A DNA stretch of 64,000 nucleotides from Saccharospirillaceae bacterium. GTDB taxonomy: Bacteria; Pseudomonadota; Gammaproteobacteria; Pseudomonadales; Oceanobacteraceae. A program made the translations under genes and the position numbers. The stretch spans positions 124,001 to 188,000 of the forward strand of contig JAJOJJ010000011.1 of the NCBI GenBank assembly GCA_021208685.1, written 5' to 3'. Of this stretch, positions 10,151 through 20,212 are shown piece after piece (within the stretch, counting starts at the first letter, position 1; every line of letters begins with the position of its first letter). The notes under the pieces were generated by a model. That model did no database searches, was not told the DNA's origin, and saw nothing but the letters and a program-made list of their open reading frames with translations.

Positions 10151-10693
10151 ATGGCGCCCACGGCTGCGCAATCTGCATTACCGCAAACATTAATAGAAGT
10201 TTCTATTGCCGATCAGGTACTGCGCGTGTCCAGCGCCGGTATCTGCCATCTTTATCCGGTTTCTACGGCGCTTAAGGGTGCCGGTGAACAGGAAAATTCC
10301 GGTTGTACGCCCCGTGGCTGGCATCGTGTCCGGGCCTGTATCGGTGCCGGTTTGCCACTGAACACCGTATTTGTTGGCCGGCGTCCGACGGGTGAAATCT
10401 ATTCCCCGGAATTGGCTTTACAGCAACCACAGCGCGACTGGATTTTAACCCGCATTTTATGGCTGCAGGGATTGGAGGTCGGTGTTAACCGTATGGGCCG
10501 TGTGGATTCCATGCGCCGTTATATTTATATCCATGGCACGCCGGACTCTGAACCTGTGGGCCAGCCCCTGTCCCATGGCTGTATTCGTATGCGTAACAGC
10601 GATATTACTGAATTATTTGAATTGGTCAGTGCCGGTACGCCGGTGTGGATTCAGCCACACAGTTTTTCGAGGATTCCATGCCGCAATCTGTAA
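10151..10693 (+). CDS. YkuD-domain enzyme without signal peptide; probable cytosolic L,D-carboxypeptidase (ElsL/LdtK-like)
   Basis: 180 residues forming one L,D-transpeptidase catalytic (YkuD) domain. The active site is complete: H128 (YIHGT), then S141-H142-G143-C144-I145-R146 (SHGCIRM) with the nucleophile Cys144. There is no signal peptide or membrane anchor; the frame upstream of the ATG at 10151 reaches the psrA stop with no other start codon, and ACAGG at 10138-10142 is the ribosome site. It overlaps nagZ by 16 bases, so the two are likely coupled. NagZ is a cytosolic recycling enzyme, so the inferred role is removal of the terminal D-Ala from recycled tetrapeptides, as described for ElsL of Acinetobacter. 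A periplasmic cross-linking role is less likely without export. The gene is not in the Pseudomonas version of this locus. Confidence 0.8.
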   Translation: MAPTAAQSALPQTLIEVSIADQVLRVSSAGICHLYPVSTALKGAGEQENSGCTPRGWHRVRACIGAGLPLNTVFVGRRPTGEIYSPELALQQPQRDWILTRILWLQGLEVGVNRMGRVDSMRRYIYIHGTPDSEPVGQPLSHGCIRMRNSDITELFELVSAGTPVWIQPHSFSRIPCRNL

Positions 10694-11730
10694 CACAGAA
10701 CCTGAATCAGCGTATCGGTGTGGTTGCCGATATTGAAGGTATAGAATTAACCGCTGCCGACCGTGAATTTCTGCTGCAGCCGGAAATCTGTGGGTTGATT
10801 TTTTTCGCGCGCAATTACCAGACACCACAGCAGTTAAAGGCGCTGACCAGCGATATTCTGGATCTGCGTCCGGACTTATTGTTGTGCGTCGATCAGGAAG
10901 GTGGCCGGGTTCAGCGTTTCCGTGAAGGCTTTACCCGTTTACCAGCCATGCTGACGCTGGAACATGAATACCAGCGCAACCGTACAGAAGCGCTGACTCT
11001 GGCTCACGAACTGGGCTGGCTGATGGCCGCCGAATTGCGCCAGCAGGGTGTGCATCTGAGCTTTGCACCGGTGCTGGATATTGAGTGCGACGTTTCGCAG
11101 GTGATTGGCGACCGGGCCTTTGGCCATGATGCGGATACCGTCATTGCGCTGGCTTCCGCTTTTGTACGCGGTATGAATGAGGCCGGTATGCTGGCGGTGG
11201 GTAAGCATTTTCCCGGTCACGGTGCGATTGCCGCAGACTCGCATCTGGCGCTGCCGGTAGACCGTCGTTCTCGCATTGAGCTGAATAATGACATTGAGCC
11301 GTTTCATGCGCTGATGTCGATGGGGCTGTTAGCCGGAATTATGCCGGCGCATGTGATTTATCCGGCGGTCGACAGTGACAATACGGCCGGTTTTTCTGCG
11401 CAGTGGCTGCAGAATATTCTGCGTACCGAGCTGCAGTTTAATGGCGTAATTTTCAGTGATGATTTATCCATGGCCGGAGCGGCCAGTGTTGGCAGCTACG
11501 CCGAACGGGCTGACTGTGCAATTCATGCCGGTGCTAATGCATTACTGGTCTGTAACGACCGCGCGGCTGCAACCGACGTAGTTGCCGCAGTACGCAAACA
11601 ATTAAATACACCTGGATGGCAGCGTTTGAGTCTGGCAGCTTTGCAGGGGCCATTAAACCACGCTGATGATGTTCAGCAATTCAATCAGCGGCGTTCTTTT
11701 ATACAGCAGCAGCTATTGAATCTGCTGTAA
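10678..11730 (+). CDS. nagZ: Beta-N-acetylhexosaminidase NagZ
   Basis: 350 residues, GH3 family (E. coli 341). It cleaves GlcNAc from anhydro-MurNAc peptides in the cytosol during peptidoglycan recycling. Motifs: KHFPGHG at 176-182 followed by D187-S-H189, the mobile catalytic loop with its Asp-His dyad, and FSDDLSM at about 259-265 carrying the nucleophile aspartate. The start at 10678 (MPQSVTQ) has GAGGA at 10669-10673; the longer frame from 10645 runs inside the YkuD gene and has no ribosome site. The 16-base overlap with the YkuD gene suggests joint expression. Confidence 0.97.
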   Translation: MPQSVTQNLNQRIGVVADIEGIELTAADREFLLQPEICGLIFFARNYQTPQQLKALTSDILDLRPDLLLCVDQEGGRVQRFREGFTRLPAMLTLEHEYQRNRTEALTLAHELGWLMAAELRQQGVHLSFAPVLDIECDVSQVIGDRAFGHDADTVIALASAFVRGMNEAGMLAVGKHFPGHGAIAADSHLALPVDRRSRIELNNDIEPFHALMSMGLLAGIMPAHVIYPAVDSDNTAGFSAQWLQNILRTELQFNGVIFSDDLSMAGAASVGSYAERADCAIHAGANALLVCNDRAAATDVVAAVRKQLNTPGWQRLSLAALQGPLNHADDVQQFNQRRSFIQQQLLNLL

Positions 11731-11732
11731 AA

Positions 11733-11765
11733 GAATGAATACAGATTGTCGTCTGACAGTCATTC
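11733..11765 (+). other. Short hairpin between nagZ and the phosphorylase gene
   Basis: GAATGA (11733-11738) pairs with TCATTC (11760-11765), and inside it CAGA (11742-11745) pairs with TCTG (11752-11755). Too weak for a terminator and no T-run; it may affect differential stability in the operon, or be chance. Confidence 0.3.
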
Positions 11766-11771
11766 AAGTGA

Positions 11772-12530
<759 letters not shown>

Positions 12531-12622
12531 CGGACTCCTGAACAATGCTGTTCCTTGCGCCAGTGTGTGCACCGGCATATTCAGAGATTTCTTGTGTGTT
12601 CAGCATTCATTGCAACAAACAG

Positions 12623-12639
12623 CCCGGCTTCTGGCCGGG
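12623..12639. terminator. Weak hairpin between convergent genes
   Basis: CCCGGC, TTCTG, GCCGGG. Six GC pairs directly beside the end of the csiV-like gene; no real T-run on either strand. It may serve both converging transcripts. Confidence 0.35.
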
Positions 12640-12640
12640 T

Positions 12641-13453
12641 TCACAGATCTTCTGCCCGCTCAACGGGCACAATGTTCAGCACAATTCCCAGCATCGGGTG
12701 GTCAATGTAGTGCAGCTCGTTACTGCGCATACGCCGGCTCTGCTGCACCCGTGCGGCGCGGATGGGGGTGGGTAAATCAACCGCCAAGGACGCTTTGATT
12801 TCGCTCTGCGCCAGTAAGTCGCTGCGGTAATCGGCGCGGTTGTCATTGGCGGGCAGGCTCAATGCACTCAGTTCGGCGGGCGCCTGCAATTCGTAGTGCT
12901 GTACCTGCAGGTCGGTATTGATATGCAGATAGCGGCTGCGGTGCAGTTCAAAACGGCCGGTGACCTGAATATCGAGTTTATCCTGCAGACGCACATTGAT
13001 GGTGTGTCGAATGGCCTGACCTTCTTCCTGAATGGGCTCCACCCAGGCCTGGTGCCAGATCACGTTCATATCGCTGCGTTTATTGATGCGTTCGGCTTCA
13101 TTCGCCAGTTTCAGTTCTGCCAATGGCTGTAAAGGGGCAGGCCACTCCGCTTTCGGAATACGGATGAAGCCAAAGCCGGCAAACAAGGCATGATGCAGTT
13201 GCTGATAACGAGATGGGCTCAGCCACCAGGTATAGTCGGGTGTCGTGGCTGTTTCGGTCAGCAGGCTGCCGGATTCATGTTCTCCGGTGGCGCTGGTTTC
13301 CAGCACTTCGGGCCACAATTCCTGCTCGATCAGGCTTTCGTCTTCATAGGCGACCAGCAGCATTTCCACCCGGTACCAGGGCGCCGCAGTGGCGGACAGG
13401 GGCAGGGCAGCAGAGCACAGAAGCAGGAAGGTACGGCAAAACAGCTGGCTCAC
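12641..13453 (-). CDS. csiV: CsiV-like periplasmic peptidoglycan-binding protein
   Basis: 270 residues with a Sec signal peptide (LFCRTFLLLCSAALPLSATAA, cleavage before PWYRVEMLLVAYED). The mature start WYRVEMLLVAY and the repeated tryptophan-rich segments fit the CsiV family, a periplasmic protein reported in Vibrio cholerae to bind peptidoglycan and support PBP1A. As in Vibrio and Pseudomonas (PA3003) it lies directly downstream of mfd; here its start overlaps the mfd stop by 4 bases. The assignment rests mainly on synteny and the signal/mature junction, so function is inferred. Confidence 0.75.
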   Translation of the reverse strand: MSQLFCRTFLLLCSAALPLSATAAPWYRVEMLLVAYEDESLIEQELWPEVLETSATGEHESGSLLTETATTPDYTWWLSPSRYQQLHHALFAGFGFIRIPKAEWPAPLQPLAELKLANEAERINKRSDMNVIWHQAWVEPIQEEGQAIRHTINVRLQDKLDIQVTGRFELHRSRYLHINTDLQVQHYELQAPAELSALSLPANDNRADYRSDLLAQSEIKASLAVDLPTPIRAARVQQSRRMRSNELHYIDHPMLGIVLNIVPVERAEDL

Positions 13454-16400
13454 AGATTAGGGTCCTTTTGTAATTCGGTTAATACCTGATCAATCTGGTT
13501 AAAACGCTGGTCGATACTGGCCATGTTGAGGGTGAAACGCAAGGTATGGCCGCCTTCGAGCCTGAAGGTGTTGGATTTGCTTTGCACCAGTTTTACCAGT
13601 ACGAAAGGGTTGATCCGGGTTTCGGCAGCAAATTCAATGCGGCCACTTTGCTCCCCGGCATCGAGCTTGGCAATGCCAAGGGGTGTCAGTTTCAGTTTTA
13701 ACGAGGTCTGACGGAACAGGTTTTTAACCGGATCTGGCAGCAAGCCAAAACGATCGATCATTTCTACCTGCAGTTCTTTCAGTTCGTTGTCGTCGCGGGC
13801 GCTGGCAATGCGCTTGTACAGTGTCAGGCGGCTGTTAACGTCGGGCAGATAATCCTGCGGAATCAGCGCCGGAATATGCAGATTCACTTCAGCACCCTGA
13901 TTCAGGGACAGATCAGCCGATGGCGTTTTGCCGGATTTCATGGCTTTAACCGCTTGTTCCAGCATTTCCATATACAGCGTGAAGCCGATGGTTTCGATCT
14001 GGCCGCTCTGTTCTTCGCCGAGTAATTCACCGGCACCGCGGATTTCCAGATCGTGGGTGGCGAGCATAAAACCGGCCCCCAGATCCTGAGCGGCTGCAAT
14101 GGCTTCGAGGCGTTTTTCGGCGTCTTTGGTCAGGGTTTTCGGTGGTGGCGTCAGCAGGTAGGCATAGGCCTGATGGTGTGACCGACCGACCCGTCCACGC
14201 AGCTGGTGCAGCTGGGCAAGACCGAATTTATCGGCACGTTCGATAATAATGGTGTTGGCCGACGGTACGTCGATACCGGTTTCAATAATGGTGGTACACA
14301 CCAGTACGTTAAAGCGCTTGTGATAAAAATCACCCATTACCCGTTCCAGTTCGCGCTCTGACATCTGGCCATGGGCAATCACCACCCGTGCTTCGGGAAT
14401 GGCTTCGCTTAAATCGCGTGCCGTTTTCTCAATGCTTTTGACTTCATTGTGCAGATAATACACCTGACCGCCGCGCAGAATTTCACGCAGAACGGCTTCT
14501 TTTATGATCGGTTCATCATGCTGGCGCACAAAGGTTTTAACGCTTAAACGCTTGGCTGGCGGGGTGGCGATGATGGACAGATCACGGATGCTGGCCATGG
14601 CCATGTTTAACGTACGCGGAATTGGCGTGGCGGTGAGGGTCAGAATATCCACCTCGGCGCGCAGTGCTTTAATGCGTTCTTTTTGCTGAACGCCAAAGCG
14701 GTGTTCTTCGTCGATAATCAGCAGACCCAGATGGTCAAATTTCACATCGTTCTGCAGCAGTTTATGGGTGCCGACAACAATATCGGTTTTACCTTCGAGC
14801 ATACGGTCGAGGGCGGCCTGGGTCTCTTTGGCGGAATTAAAGCGTGACAGCACGTCGACCTTAACCGGCCACTCGGCAAAGCGGTCAGCAAAATTCTGGT
14901 AATGCTGCTGCGCCAGCAGGGTGGTGGGCACTAACACTGCGACCTGCTTGCCGCTCTGTACCGCCATAAAGGCTGCACGCATGGCGACTTCGGTTTTGCC
15001 GAAACCGACATCCCCACAGACCAGGCGGTCCATGGGGCGTGGCGAGCACATATCGTTAATGACGGCATCGATAGCGGCCTGCTGATCCGGGGTTTCTTCA
15101 AACGGGAAACCGGCGGCAAAGCGTTCGTATTCTTCATCCGGACCACTGAAGGCAAAGCCTTTGCGTGCTTCGCGGCGGGCGTAAATATCCAGCAGTTCGG
15201 CAGCGGTATCGCGGATTTTTTCCGCCGCTTTGCGTTTTGCCTGAGCCCATTTATCGGTGCCGAGTTTATTCAGTGGTGCTGCGCCTTCTTCGGCACCACC
15301 GTAGCGGGCAATTAAATGCAGGGCAGAAACCGGCACGTACAGTTTGGCGTTGCCGGCGTATTCCAGCACCAGAAATTCATTCACCTGACCACCGGCTTCG
15401 AGCGTCTGTAAGCCCTGATAACGGCCAACGCCATGATCAAGGTGAACGACCGGCGCACCGGGTTGCAGTTCTGACAGGTCGCGGATGACCAGCTCTGAAT
15501 CGGTCTTTTGTTTGGCGCGGCGGCGGGTCTGGCGGATGCGCTGACCGAATAACTGATTTTCGGTGATGATGCTCAGTGTTTGCTGACCGTCGCTGACGGT
15601 GACGCCATCATCCAGCGGGCCGATAATGAGTCCGAACTGATGGTTACCGCGGATAAAACCGGCCCAGCTGTCCTGATCGTTCGGGCGCAGCTGAATGCGG
15701 CCCAGTAATTCTTTTAAGGCTTCGCGGCGGCCGGCGGATTCGGCGCAGAACAGCACGCGCTGCTGGTGGTTGTCATTCAGCCAGGTCTGCAGGCGCTGCA
15801 GGGGTTGTTCGAGGCGCGAATCAACGCTGATGTCGCTCAGTACCTGTGTGGTGAAGTGCAGGCTGCCGGCGCGCTCCGGAGGGGCATCGGCTTGCCACTG
15901 AATGCGCGGGAATTCGTTCAGGCCGGAAAATAACTGCTCGGCGGATAAAAATAACTGCGCCGGTGCCAGTACAGGACGCAGGCGGTCATAACGGCGGCTT
16001 TCGTAGCGCTGCTCGGCATCTTTGCGGAACTGGTTGGCGGCCTGCTCCAGACGGGCATCGTGAATGACCAGAGTCTTGCGCGGCAGGTAGTCGAGAAAGC
16101 TGGCCAGGTCTTCGCTGAAAAATAATGGCAGATAATATTCGATACCGGCCGGTGCAATGCCCTGAGATACGTCGGTGTACACCGGGCAGGCTTTCGGATC
16201 GTGTTCAAAAAAATCAAACCAGCGGGTTTTGAACGTGCGGACAGCGCCGGTATTTAATGGAAATTCCCGCGCCGGCAGGATGCGGATGGATTCTACTTTA
16301 TCCAGTGTCCGCTGGGTTTCCGGATCGAAGGTGCGCAGAGTTTCGATTTCGTCATCGAATAACTCAATGCGGAACGGTGTGTCCTGACCCATCGGAAAAA

Positions 16401-16914
16401 TATCGACGATGGCACCGCGCACGGCAAATTCACCGTGTTCGTAGACGGTATCCACACAGTGGTAGCCCGCCGATTCCAGCTGCAGACGGGTATTGTCGAC
16501 ATTAAACGTCTGGCCGACATCGAGGGCAAAACTCTGGCCCTGATAAAAACTGGCTGGCGGCAGGCGGTGCAGCAGGGTCGTAACCGGCAAAATCAGCACG
16601 CCCTGAGTCAGGTCGTGAAGGCGGCTCAATGTAGCGATGCGCTGGGAGATAATATCCTGATGCGGTGAGAACACATCGTAGGGCAGAATTTCCCAGTCGG
16701 GGAAATGCAGCACGGTCAGGTCGCTGGCAAAAAAACGGATGTCTTCTTCCAGCCGCAAAGCGCTGGCCGGATCCGCACTGATGACCAGCGTGAGTCCCTG
16801 TTGCTGACTGGCCGCACTGGCGATGGCCAGAGCCTGGCTGGCACCATGCAGATTTCCCCAGAATCGCCGCTCGGCGGCTTTGGTGGGCAGTTCCGGGTGA
16901 AATGGACTGGCCAT
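13450..16914 (-). CDS. mfd: Transcription-repair coupling factor Mfd
   Basis: 1154 residues (E. coli 1148). It pushes stalled RNA polymerase off damaged template and recruits UvrA. The N-terminal UvrB-homology part runs to about 340; the CarD-like RNA polymerase interaction domain covers about 475-570 (GAPVVHLDHGVGRYQG); the RecG-like translocase has Walker A GDVGFGKTEVAM, the DEEH box (IIDEEHRFGV), TATPIPRTL and the helicase C motif QLRGRVGRSHHQAY; the C-terminal domain masks UvrA binding. Complete and in frame. Divergent from gap, with the csiV-like gene coupled behind it. Confidence 0.99.
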   Translation of the reverse strand: MASPFHPELPTKAAERRFWGNLHGASQALAIASAASQQQGLTLVISADPASALRLEEDIRFFASDLTVLHFPDWEILPYDVFSPHQDIISQRIATLSRLHDLTQGVLILPVTTLLHRLPPASFYQGQSFALDVGQTFNVDNTRLQLESAGYHCVDTVYEHGEFAVRGAIVDIFPMGQDTPFRIELFDDEIETLRTFDPETQRTLDKVESIRILPAREFPLNTGAVRTFKTRWFDFFEHDPKACPVYTDVSQGIAPAGIEYYLPLFFSEDLASFLDYLPRKTLVIHDARLEQAANQFRKDAEQRYESRRYDRLRPVLAPAQLFLSAEQLFSGLNEFPRIQWQADAPPERAGSLHFTTQVLSDISVDSRLEQPLQRLQTWLNDNHQQRVLFCAESAGRREALKELLGRIQLRPNDQDSWAGFIRGNHQFGLIIGPLDDGVTVSDGQQTLSIITENQLFGQRIRQTRRRAKQKTDSELVIRDLSELQPGAPVVHLDHGVGRYQGLQTLEAGGQVNEFLVLEYAGNAKLYVPVSALHLIARYGGAEEGAAPLNKLGTDKWAQAKRKAAEKIRDTAAELLDIYARREARKGFAFSGPDEEYERFAAGFPFEETPDQQAAIDAVINDMCSPRPMDRLVCGDVGFGKTEVAMRAAFMAVQSGKQVAVLVPTTLLAQQHYQNFADRFAEWPVKVDVLSRFNSAKETQAALDRMLEGKTDIVVGTHKLLQNDVKFDHLGLLIIDEEHRFGVQQKERIKALRAEVDILTLTATPIPRTLNMAMASIRDLSIIATPPAKRLSVKTFVRQHDEPIIKEAVLREILRGGQVYYLHNEVKSIEKTARDLSEAIPEARVVIAHGQMSERELERVMGDFYHKRFNVLVCTTIIETGIDVPSANTIIIERADKFGLAQLHQLRGRVGRSHHQAYAYLLTPPPKTLTKDAEKRLEAIAAAQDLGAGFMLATHDLEIRGAGELLGEEQSGQIETIGFTLYMEMLEQAVKAMKSGKTPSADLSLNQGAEVNLHIPALIPQDYLPDVNSRLTLYKRIASARDDNELKELQVEMIDRFGLLPDPVKNLFRQTSLKLKLTPLGIAKLDAGEQSGRIEFAAETRINPFVLVKLVQSKSNTFRLEGGHTLRFTLNMASIDQRFNQIDQVLTELQKDPNL

Positions 16915-17024
16915 TCGTACTCCTCAGGCAGTCAGGTGAAAATAGCGCGTTAGTGTAACCAAAGGGCCGGAGGCTGTTAAGGAACCTCTGTAAAGGATGA
17001 GCGCCGCCGGAGCATGCGCACAGG

Positions 17025-17054
17025 TTTGTGCATTGTCTGACATACAGGCATAAT
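17025..17054 (+). promoter_or_regulatory. Candidate gap promoter
   Basis: CATAAT at 17049-17054 is a good -10; the best-placed -35 is only TTTGTG (17025-17030, 18-base spacer). It lies 45 bases before the GTG start in the 184-base mfd/gap divergent region. Confidence 0.4.
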
Positions 17055-17098
17055 ATGCGCCCCGAATTTGCCCACTGATTTTTACGGAAGGTGAACCC

Positions 17099-18547
17099 GT
17101 GAGCCAAGACATGCGCGAAGCCTGTTTGCAGGACTGGATGGACCGTGAAGCCATCGCCGAATCTATGATTCCTTTGGTTGGTACTTTGTACCGTAAGAAG
17201 AACGTTGTGACGTCCATTTATGGTCGTCCGGTTATTAATCGTTCTGTTATCGATCTGCTGAAAGCGCACCGTTTCGTGCGTCATATGGAAAAGCAGGAGC
17301 TGTCTGTACACGACACTTTCCCGGTTCTGGTTGCCCTGAGCCAACTGGATGTGGGCCGTGCTCATGTTGATATTGGTAAGCTGGCGGTTAAATACCGTAC
17401 TGAAGGTAATGGTCGTGACCTGAGTGCCTTCCTGACGGATGAACTGTCTGATGTGATCGGTAAAGATCTGCCGGATGGTGAGAACCGCGATGTGGTTCTG
17501 TATGGCTTTGGCCGTATCGGTCGTCTGCTGGCCCGTATCCTGATTGAAAAATCCGGTGGCGGTCGTGGTTTGCGTCTGCGCGCCATCGTTGTTCGTCGTG
17601 GTAAAGGCGATGATCTGGTGAAACGTGCTTCTCTGCTGCGCCGTGACTCAGTACACGGTACTTTCCGTGGCACCCTGACCGTCGATGCTGAAAACGAAGC
17701 GCTGATCGCTAACGGCAACTTCATCAAAATCATTTACGCTGGCAACCCGGCAGAAATCGATTACACCCAGTACGGTATCAAGAACGCTCTGGTGATTGAT
17801 AACACCGGTGTGTGGCGTGACGAAGCGGGTCTGTCTCAGCATCTGCAGGCCAAGGGTACTGCCCGTGTACTGCTGACCGCTCCGGGTAAGGGCGATCTGA
17901 AAAACATCGTTTACGGTATTAACCATGGCGATATCGATGCGGCTGATAAAATTCTGTCAGCGGCTTCCTGTACCACCAACGCGATTACGCCGGTACTGAA
18001 AGTGATGGACGATGCCTATGGCATCAACAGCGGTCACGTTGAGACCGTTCACTCCTACACCAATGACCAGAACCTGATCGATAACTACCACAGTGGTGAT
18101 CGTCGTGGTCGTTCTGCGCCGCTGAACATGGTTATTACTGAAACCGGTGCTGCGAAAGCCGTTGCCAAGGCGCTGCCTGCCCTGAAAGGCAAGCTGACCG
18201 GTAATGCTATCCGTGTTCCGACGCCCAACGTTTCTATGGCGATTCTGTCGCTGAATCTGAAGAAAGAAACCACCGTTGAAGAGCTGAACAATTACCTGCG
18301 TGAGCAGTCACTGCATTCTGCACTGCACAAGCAGATTGACTGGGTGAACTCTCCGGAAGTGGTATCAACCGACTTCGTGGGCAACAGTCATGCCGGTATC
18401 GTAGATGCTAAAGCCACCATCGTTAACGGTAACCACGTTAACCTGTATGTATGGTACGACAACGAATACGGTTACAGCCGTCAGGTTGTGCGTATTGCCC
18501 AGCAGGTATGTGGTGTTGAGTACCCGACTTTCCCTAAAGTGGTGTAA
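17099..18547 (+). CDS. gap: Glyceraldehyde-3-phosphate dehydrogenase, long form
   Basis: 482 residues: a canonical GAPDH preceded by an extension of about 130 residues. The Rossmann motif GFGRIGR is at 136-142 and the catalytic cysteine is C291 in SAASCTTNAITP, with its histidine partner in the following substrate domain. The helical N-terminal part (residues 1-125) is shared with the PA3001 type of GAPDH and is absent from classical 330-residue enzymes. The start is GTG with GGAAGGTGA just upstream. It catalyses the reversible NAD-linked oxidation of glyceraldehyde-3-phosphate. Codon choice looks like a highly expressed gene. A strong terminator follows. Confidence 0.95.
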   Translation: MSQDMREACLQDWMDREAIAESMIPLVGTLYRKKNVVTSIYGRPVINRSVIDLLKAHRFVRHMEKQELSVHDTFPVLVALSQLDVGRAHVDIGKLAVKYRTEGNGRDLSAFLTDELSDVIGKDLPDGENRDVVLYGFGRIGRLLARILIEKSGGGRGLRLRAIVVRRGKGDDLVKRASLLRRDSVHGTFRGTLTVDAENEALIANGNFIKIIYAGNPAEIDYTQYGIKNALVIDNTGVWRDEAGLSQHLQAKGTARVLLTAPGKGDLKNIVYGINHGDIDAADKILSAASCTTNAITPVLKVMDDAYGINSGHVETVHSYTNDQNLIDNYHSGDRRGRSAPLNMVITETGAAKAVAKALPALKGKLTGNAIRVPTPNVSMAILSLNLKKETTVEELNNYLREQSLHSALHKQIDWVNSPEVVSTDFVGNSHAGIVDAKATIVNGNHVNLYVWYDNEYGYSRQVVRIAQQVCGVEYPTFPKVV

Positions 18548-18572
18548 GTCTGCTTTTGCCTTGAGTGCCCAT

Positions 18573-18605
18573 AAAAAAGCCGCTGCGTTCGCAGCGGCTT
18601 TTTTT
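18573..18605 (+). terminator. Rho-independent terminator of gap
   Basis: A-run, GCCGCTGC (18579-18586), GTTC loop, GCAGCGGC (18591-18598), seven Ts. A textbook terminator that separates gap from the nqr operon. Confidence 0.95.
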
Positions 18606-18877
18606 ATTGGCTTGTTGGCTAAGCTTTAACCAGTTTTTGAAGCGTGGTGCAGATAAGCCAAAAGGGGTAGTCAATTGCCGGTATGACCGGTGGATTAATC
18701 CTTAAGCGGTCATTATACTTAGCGCGATTTTTAACTTGGAAAATGAGTCCAAGTACTTGTTTCCTGAGCAAAAAGAATTCGAGCGTACCGCAACCTTGGT
18801 GAGAGAGGGGGTGTTGTACGTCTTTTTTGCTAGCCGGAAACAACGACCTTGGAAGCAACAGTGATTAGGCGAGGCGT
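18606..18877 (+). promoter_or_regulatory. nqr operon leader region
   Basis: 272 bases without a gene. A -10-like TATACT stands at 18714-18719 with a poor -35 (TGGATT, 18691-18696). Downstream, ACTTGGA (18734-18740) and TCCAAGT (18748-18754) form a 7-base-pair hairpin, followed at once by the palindrome AAGTACTT. If transcription starts near 18725 the message has a leader of about 150 bases containing this hairpin. No known riboswitch recognised. Confidence 0.45.
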
Positions 18878-20158
18878 ATGATCAATATCAGGAAGGGTCT
18901 CGACTTACCAATCACCGGAACTCCTGAACAAGCCATTTCTGCAGGACGTACTGTTACACAGGTAGCGGTACTGGGAGCAGATTATGTTGGTATGAAGCCA
19001 ACAATGGCGGTGCAGGAAGGTGATCGAGTCAAGAAAGGCCAGGTGTTATTCACCGATAAAAAAACTGAAGGTGTTCAGTACACAGCTCCTGCTGCCGGTG
19101 TGGTAAAAGCCATTAACCGCGGCGAGCGTCGGGTATTCCAGTCTGTTGTTATCGATATAGATGGCACCGATGAAGAAACCTTCCAGAGTTATGCGCCGCA
19201 GCAGTTATCATCGCTGTCTGCTGATGATGTTCAGGCCAATCTGGTGAATTCCGGATTGTGGACCGCATTGCGCACCCGTCCGTTTTCCCGTGTTCCGGCT
19301 TTGGGGTCACGCCCGCAGGCTGTTTTCGTCAATGCCATGGATACCAATCCGCTGGCAGCGAATCCGGAACTTGTGATTAATGAACAGGCTGATGCATTCC
19401 GGAATGGCCTGACCGTGCTGAAACAACTGACTGACGGTCCGCTGTTTGTCTGTAAAGCACCGGCAGCCAATATTCCGTCCGCGGGTGTCGAAACCACGGA
19501 AGAATTTGCCGGCCCGCATCCCGCTGGTCTGACCGGCACTCATATTCATTCCCTGTATCCTGTCAGCGCTGCGCGTGTTGTATGGAGCATTGGCTATCAG
19601 GATGTGATTGCCGTTGGGTTGCTGTTTACGACTGGTAAACTGTATACCGATCGGGTGATCTCACTGGCTGGTCCGCAGGTGAATAAGCCGCGCCTTATCC
19701 GTACTCAGATTGGCGCCAGCCTGTCACAGCTGACCGAGGGAGAGCTGGCCGCTGGTGAAAACCGTCTGATTTCCGGTTCTGTGTTCGGTGGCCGGACTGC
19801 GAGTGGCGAAAACCAGTTCCTGGGGCGTTACCACAACCAGATTTCTGTACTGCGTGAAGGACGTGAGCGTCCGATGCTGCATTATCTGACTCCGGGTGTT
19901 AACCGTTTCTCGGTGATGCCGATTTATCTGTCTAAATTCCTGAGCAAAACCTTTGCCTTCACGACCACAACCAACGGTTCTGAGCGTGCAATGGTACCGG
20001 TGGGCGCGTATGAGAAAATCATGCCGCTGGACATCCTGCCAACGCAGTTGCTGCGTGCACTGATCGTTGAAGACATGGATACCGCCATCAGTCTTGGCGC
20101 ACTGGAACTGGATGAAGAAGACCTGGCTCTGTGCAGCTTTGTTTGCCGGCAAATATGA
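18878..20158 (+). CDS. nqrA: Na+-translocating NADH:quinone reductase subunit A (frameshifted near its end)
   Basis: 426 residues as read, where the family has about 445. NqrA is the cytoplasmic subunit of the Na+-pumping complex and is involved in ubiquinone binding. The sequence is normal up to [13 protein letters not shown] (residues 411-423), then leaves frame at 20146/20147: only one base (C) stands where the proline codon of the usual CPGKYEYGP should be. The frame then ends at the TGA at 20156-20158. The lost tail is intact in another frame up to 20210. Either a real -2 (or +1) mutation or a sequence error; the short GC palindrome there (TGCCGGCA, expected CCCGGG) favours error. Starts at ATG 18878. 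Confidence 0.93.
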   Translation: MINIRKGLDLPITGTPEQAISAGRTVTQVAVLGADYVGMKPTMAVQEGDRVKKGQVLFTDKKTEGVQYTAPAAGVVKAINRGERRVFQSVVIDIDGTDEETFQSYAPQQLSSLSADDVQANLVNSGLWTALRTRPFSRVPALGSRPQAVFVNAMDTNPLAANPELVINEQADAFRNGLTVLKQLTDGPLFVCKAPAANIPSAGVETTEEFAGPHPAGLTGTHIHSLYPVSAARVVWSIGYQDVIAVGLLFTTGKLYTDRVISLAGPQVNKPRLIRTQIGASLSQLTEGELAAGENRLISGSVFGGRTASGENQFLGRYHNQISVLREGRERPMLHYLTPGVNRFSVMPIYLSKFLSKTFAFTTTTNGSERAMVPVGAYEKIMPLDILPTQLLRALIVEDMDTAISLGALELDEEDLALCSFVCRQI

Positions 20159-20210
20159 ATACGGTCCGATTCTGCGTAAAAATCTCACCCGAATTCAGGC
20201 GGAGGGTTAA
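20148..20210 (+). pseudogene. Out-of-frame C-terminal tail of nqrA
   Basis: From GGC at 20148 the frame reads [20 protein letters not shown] and stops at TAA 20208-20210, two bases before nqrB. This is the expected NqrA C-terminus and places the ribosome site of nqrB (GGAGGG) inside nqrA, as in intact operons. Confidence 0.85.
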
Positions 20211-20212
20211 TC

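Noticed and set aside
12545-12775. 76-residue frame in the phosphorylase/csiV gap
   Set aside because: Mostly antisense to the csiV-like gene, no ribosome site, no recognisable sequence.
20130-20160. Programmed ribosomal frameshift in nqrA
   Set aside because: No slippery heptamer or downstream pseudoknot seen; mutation or sequence error is simpler.
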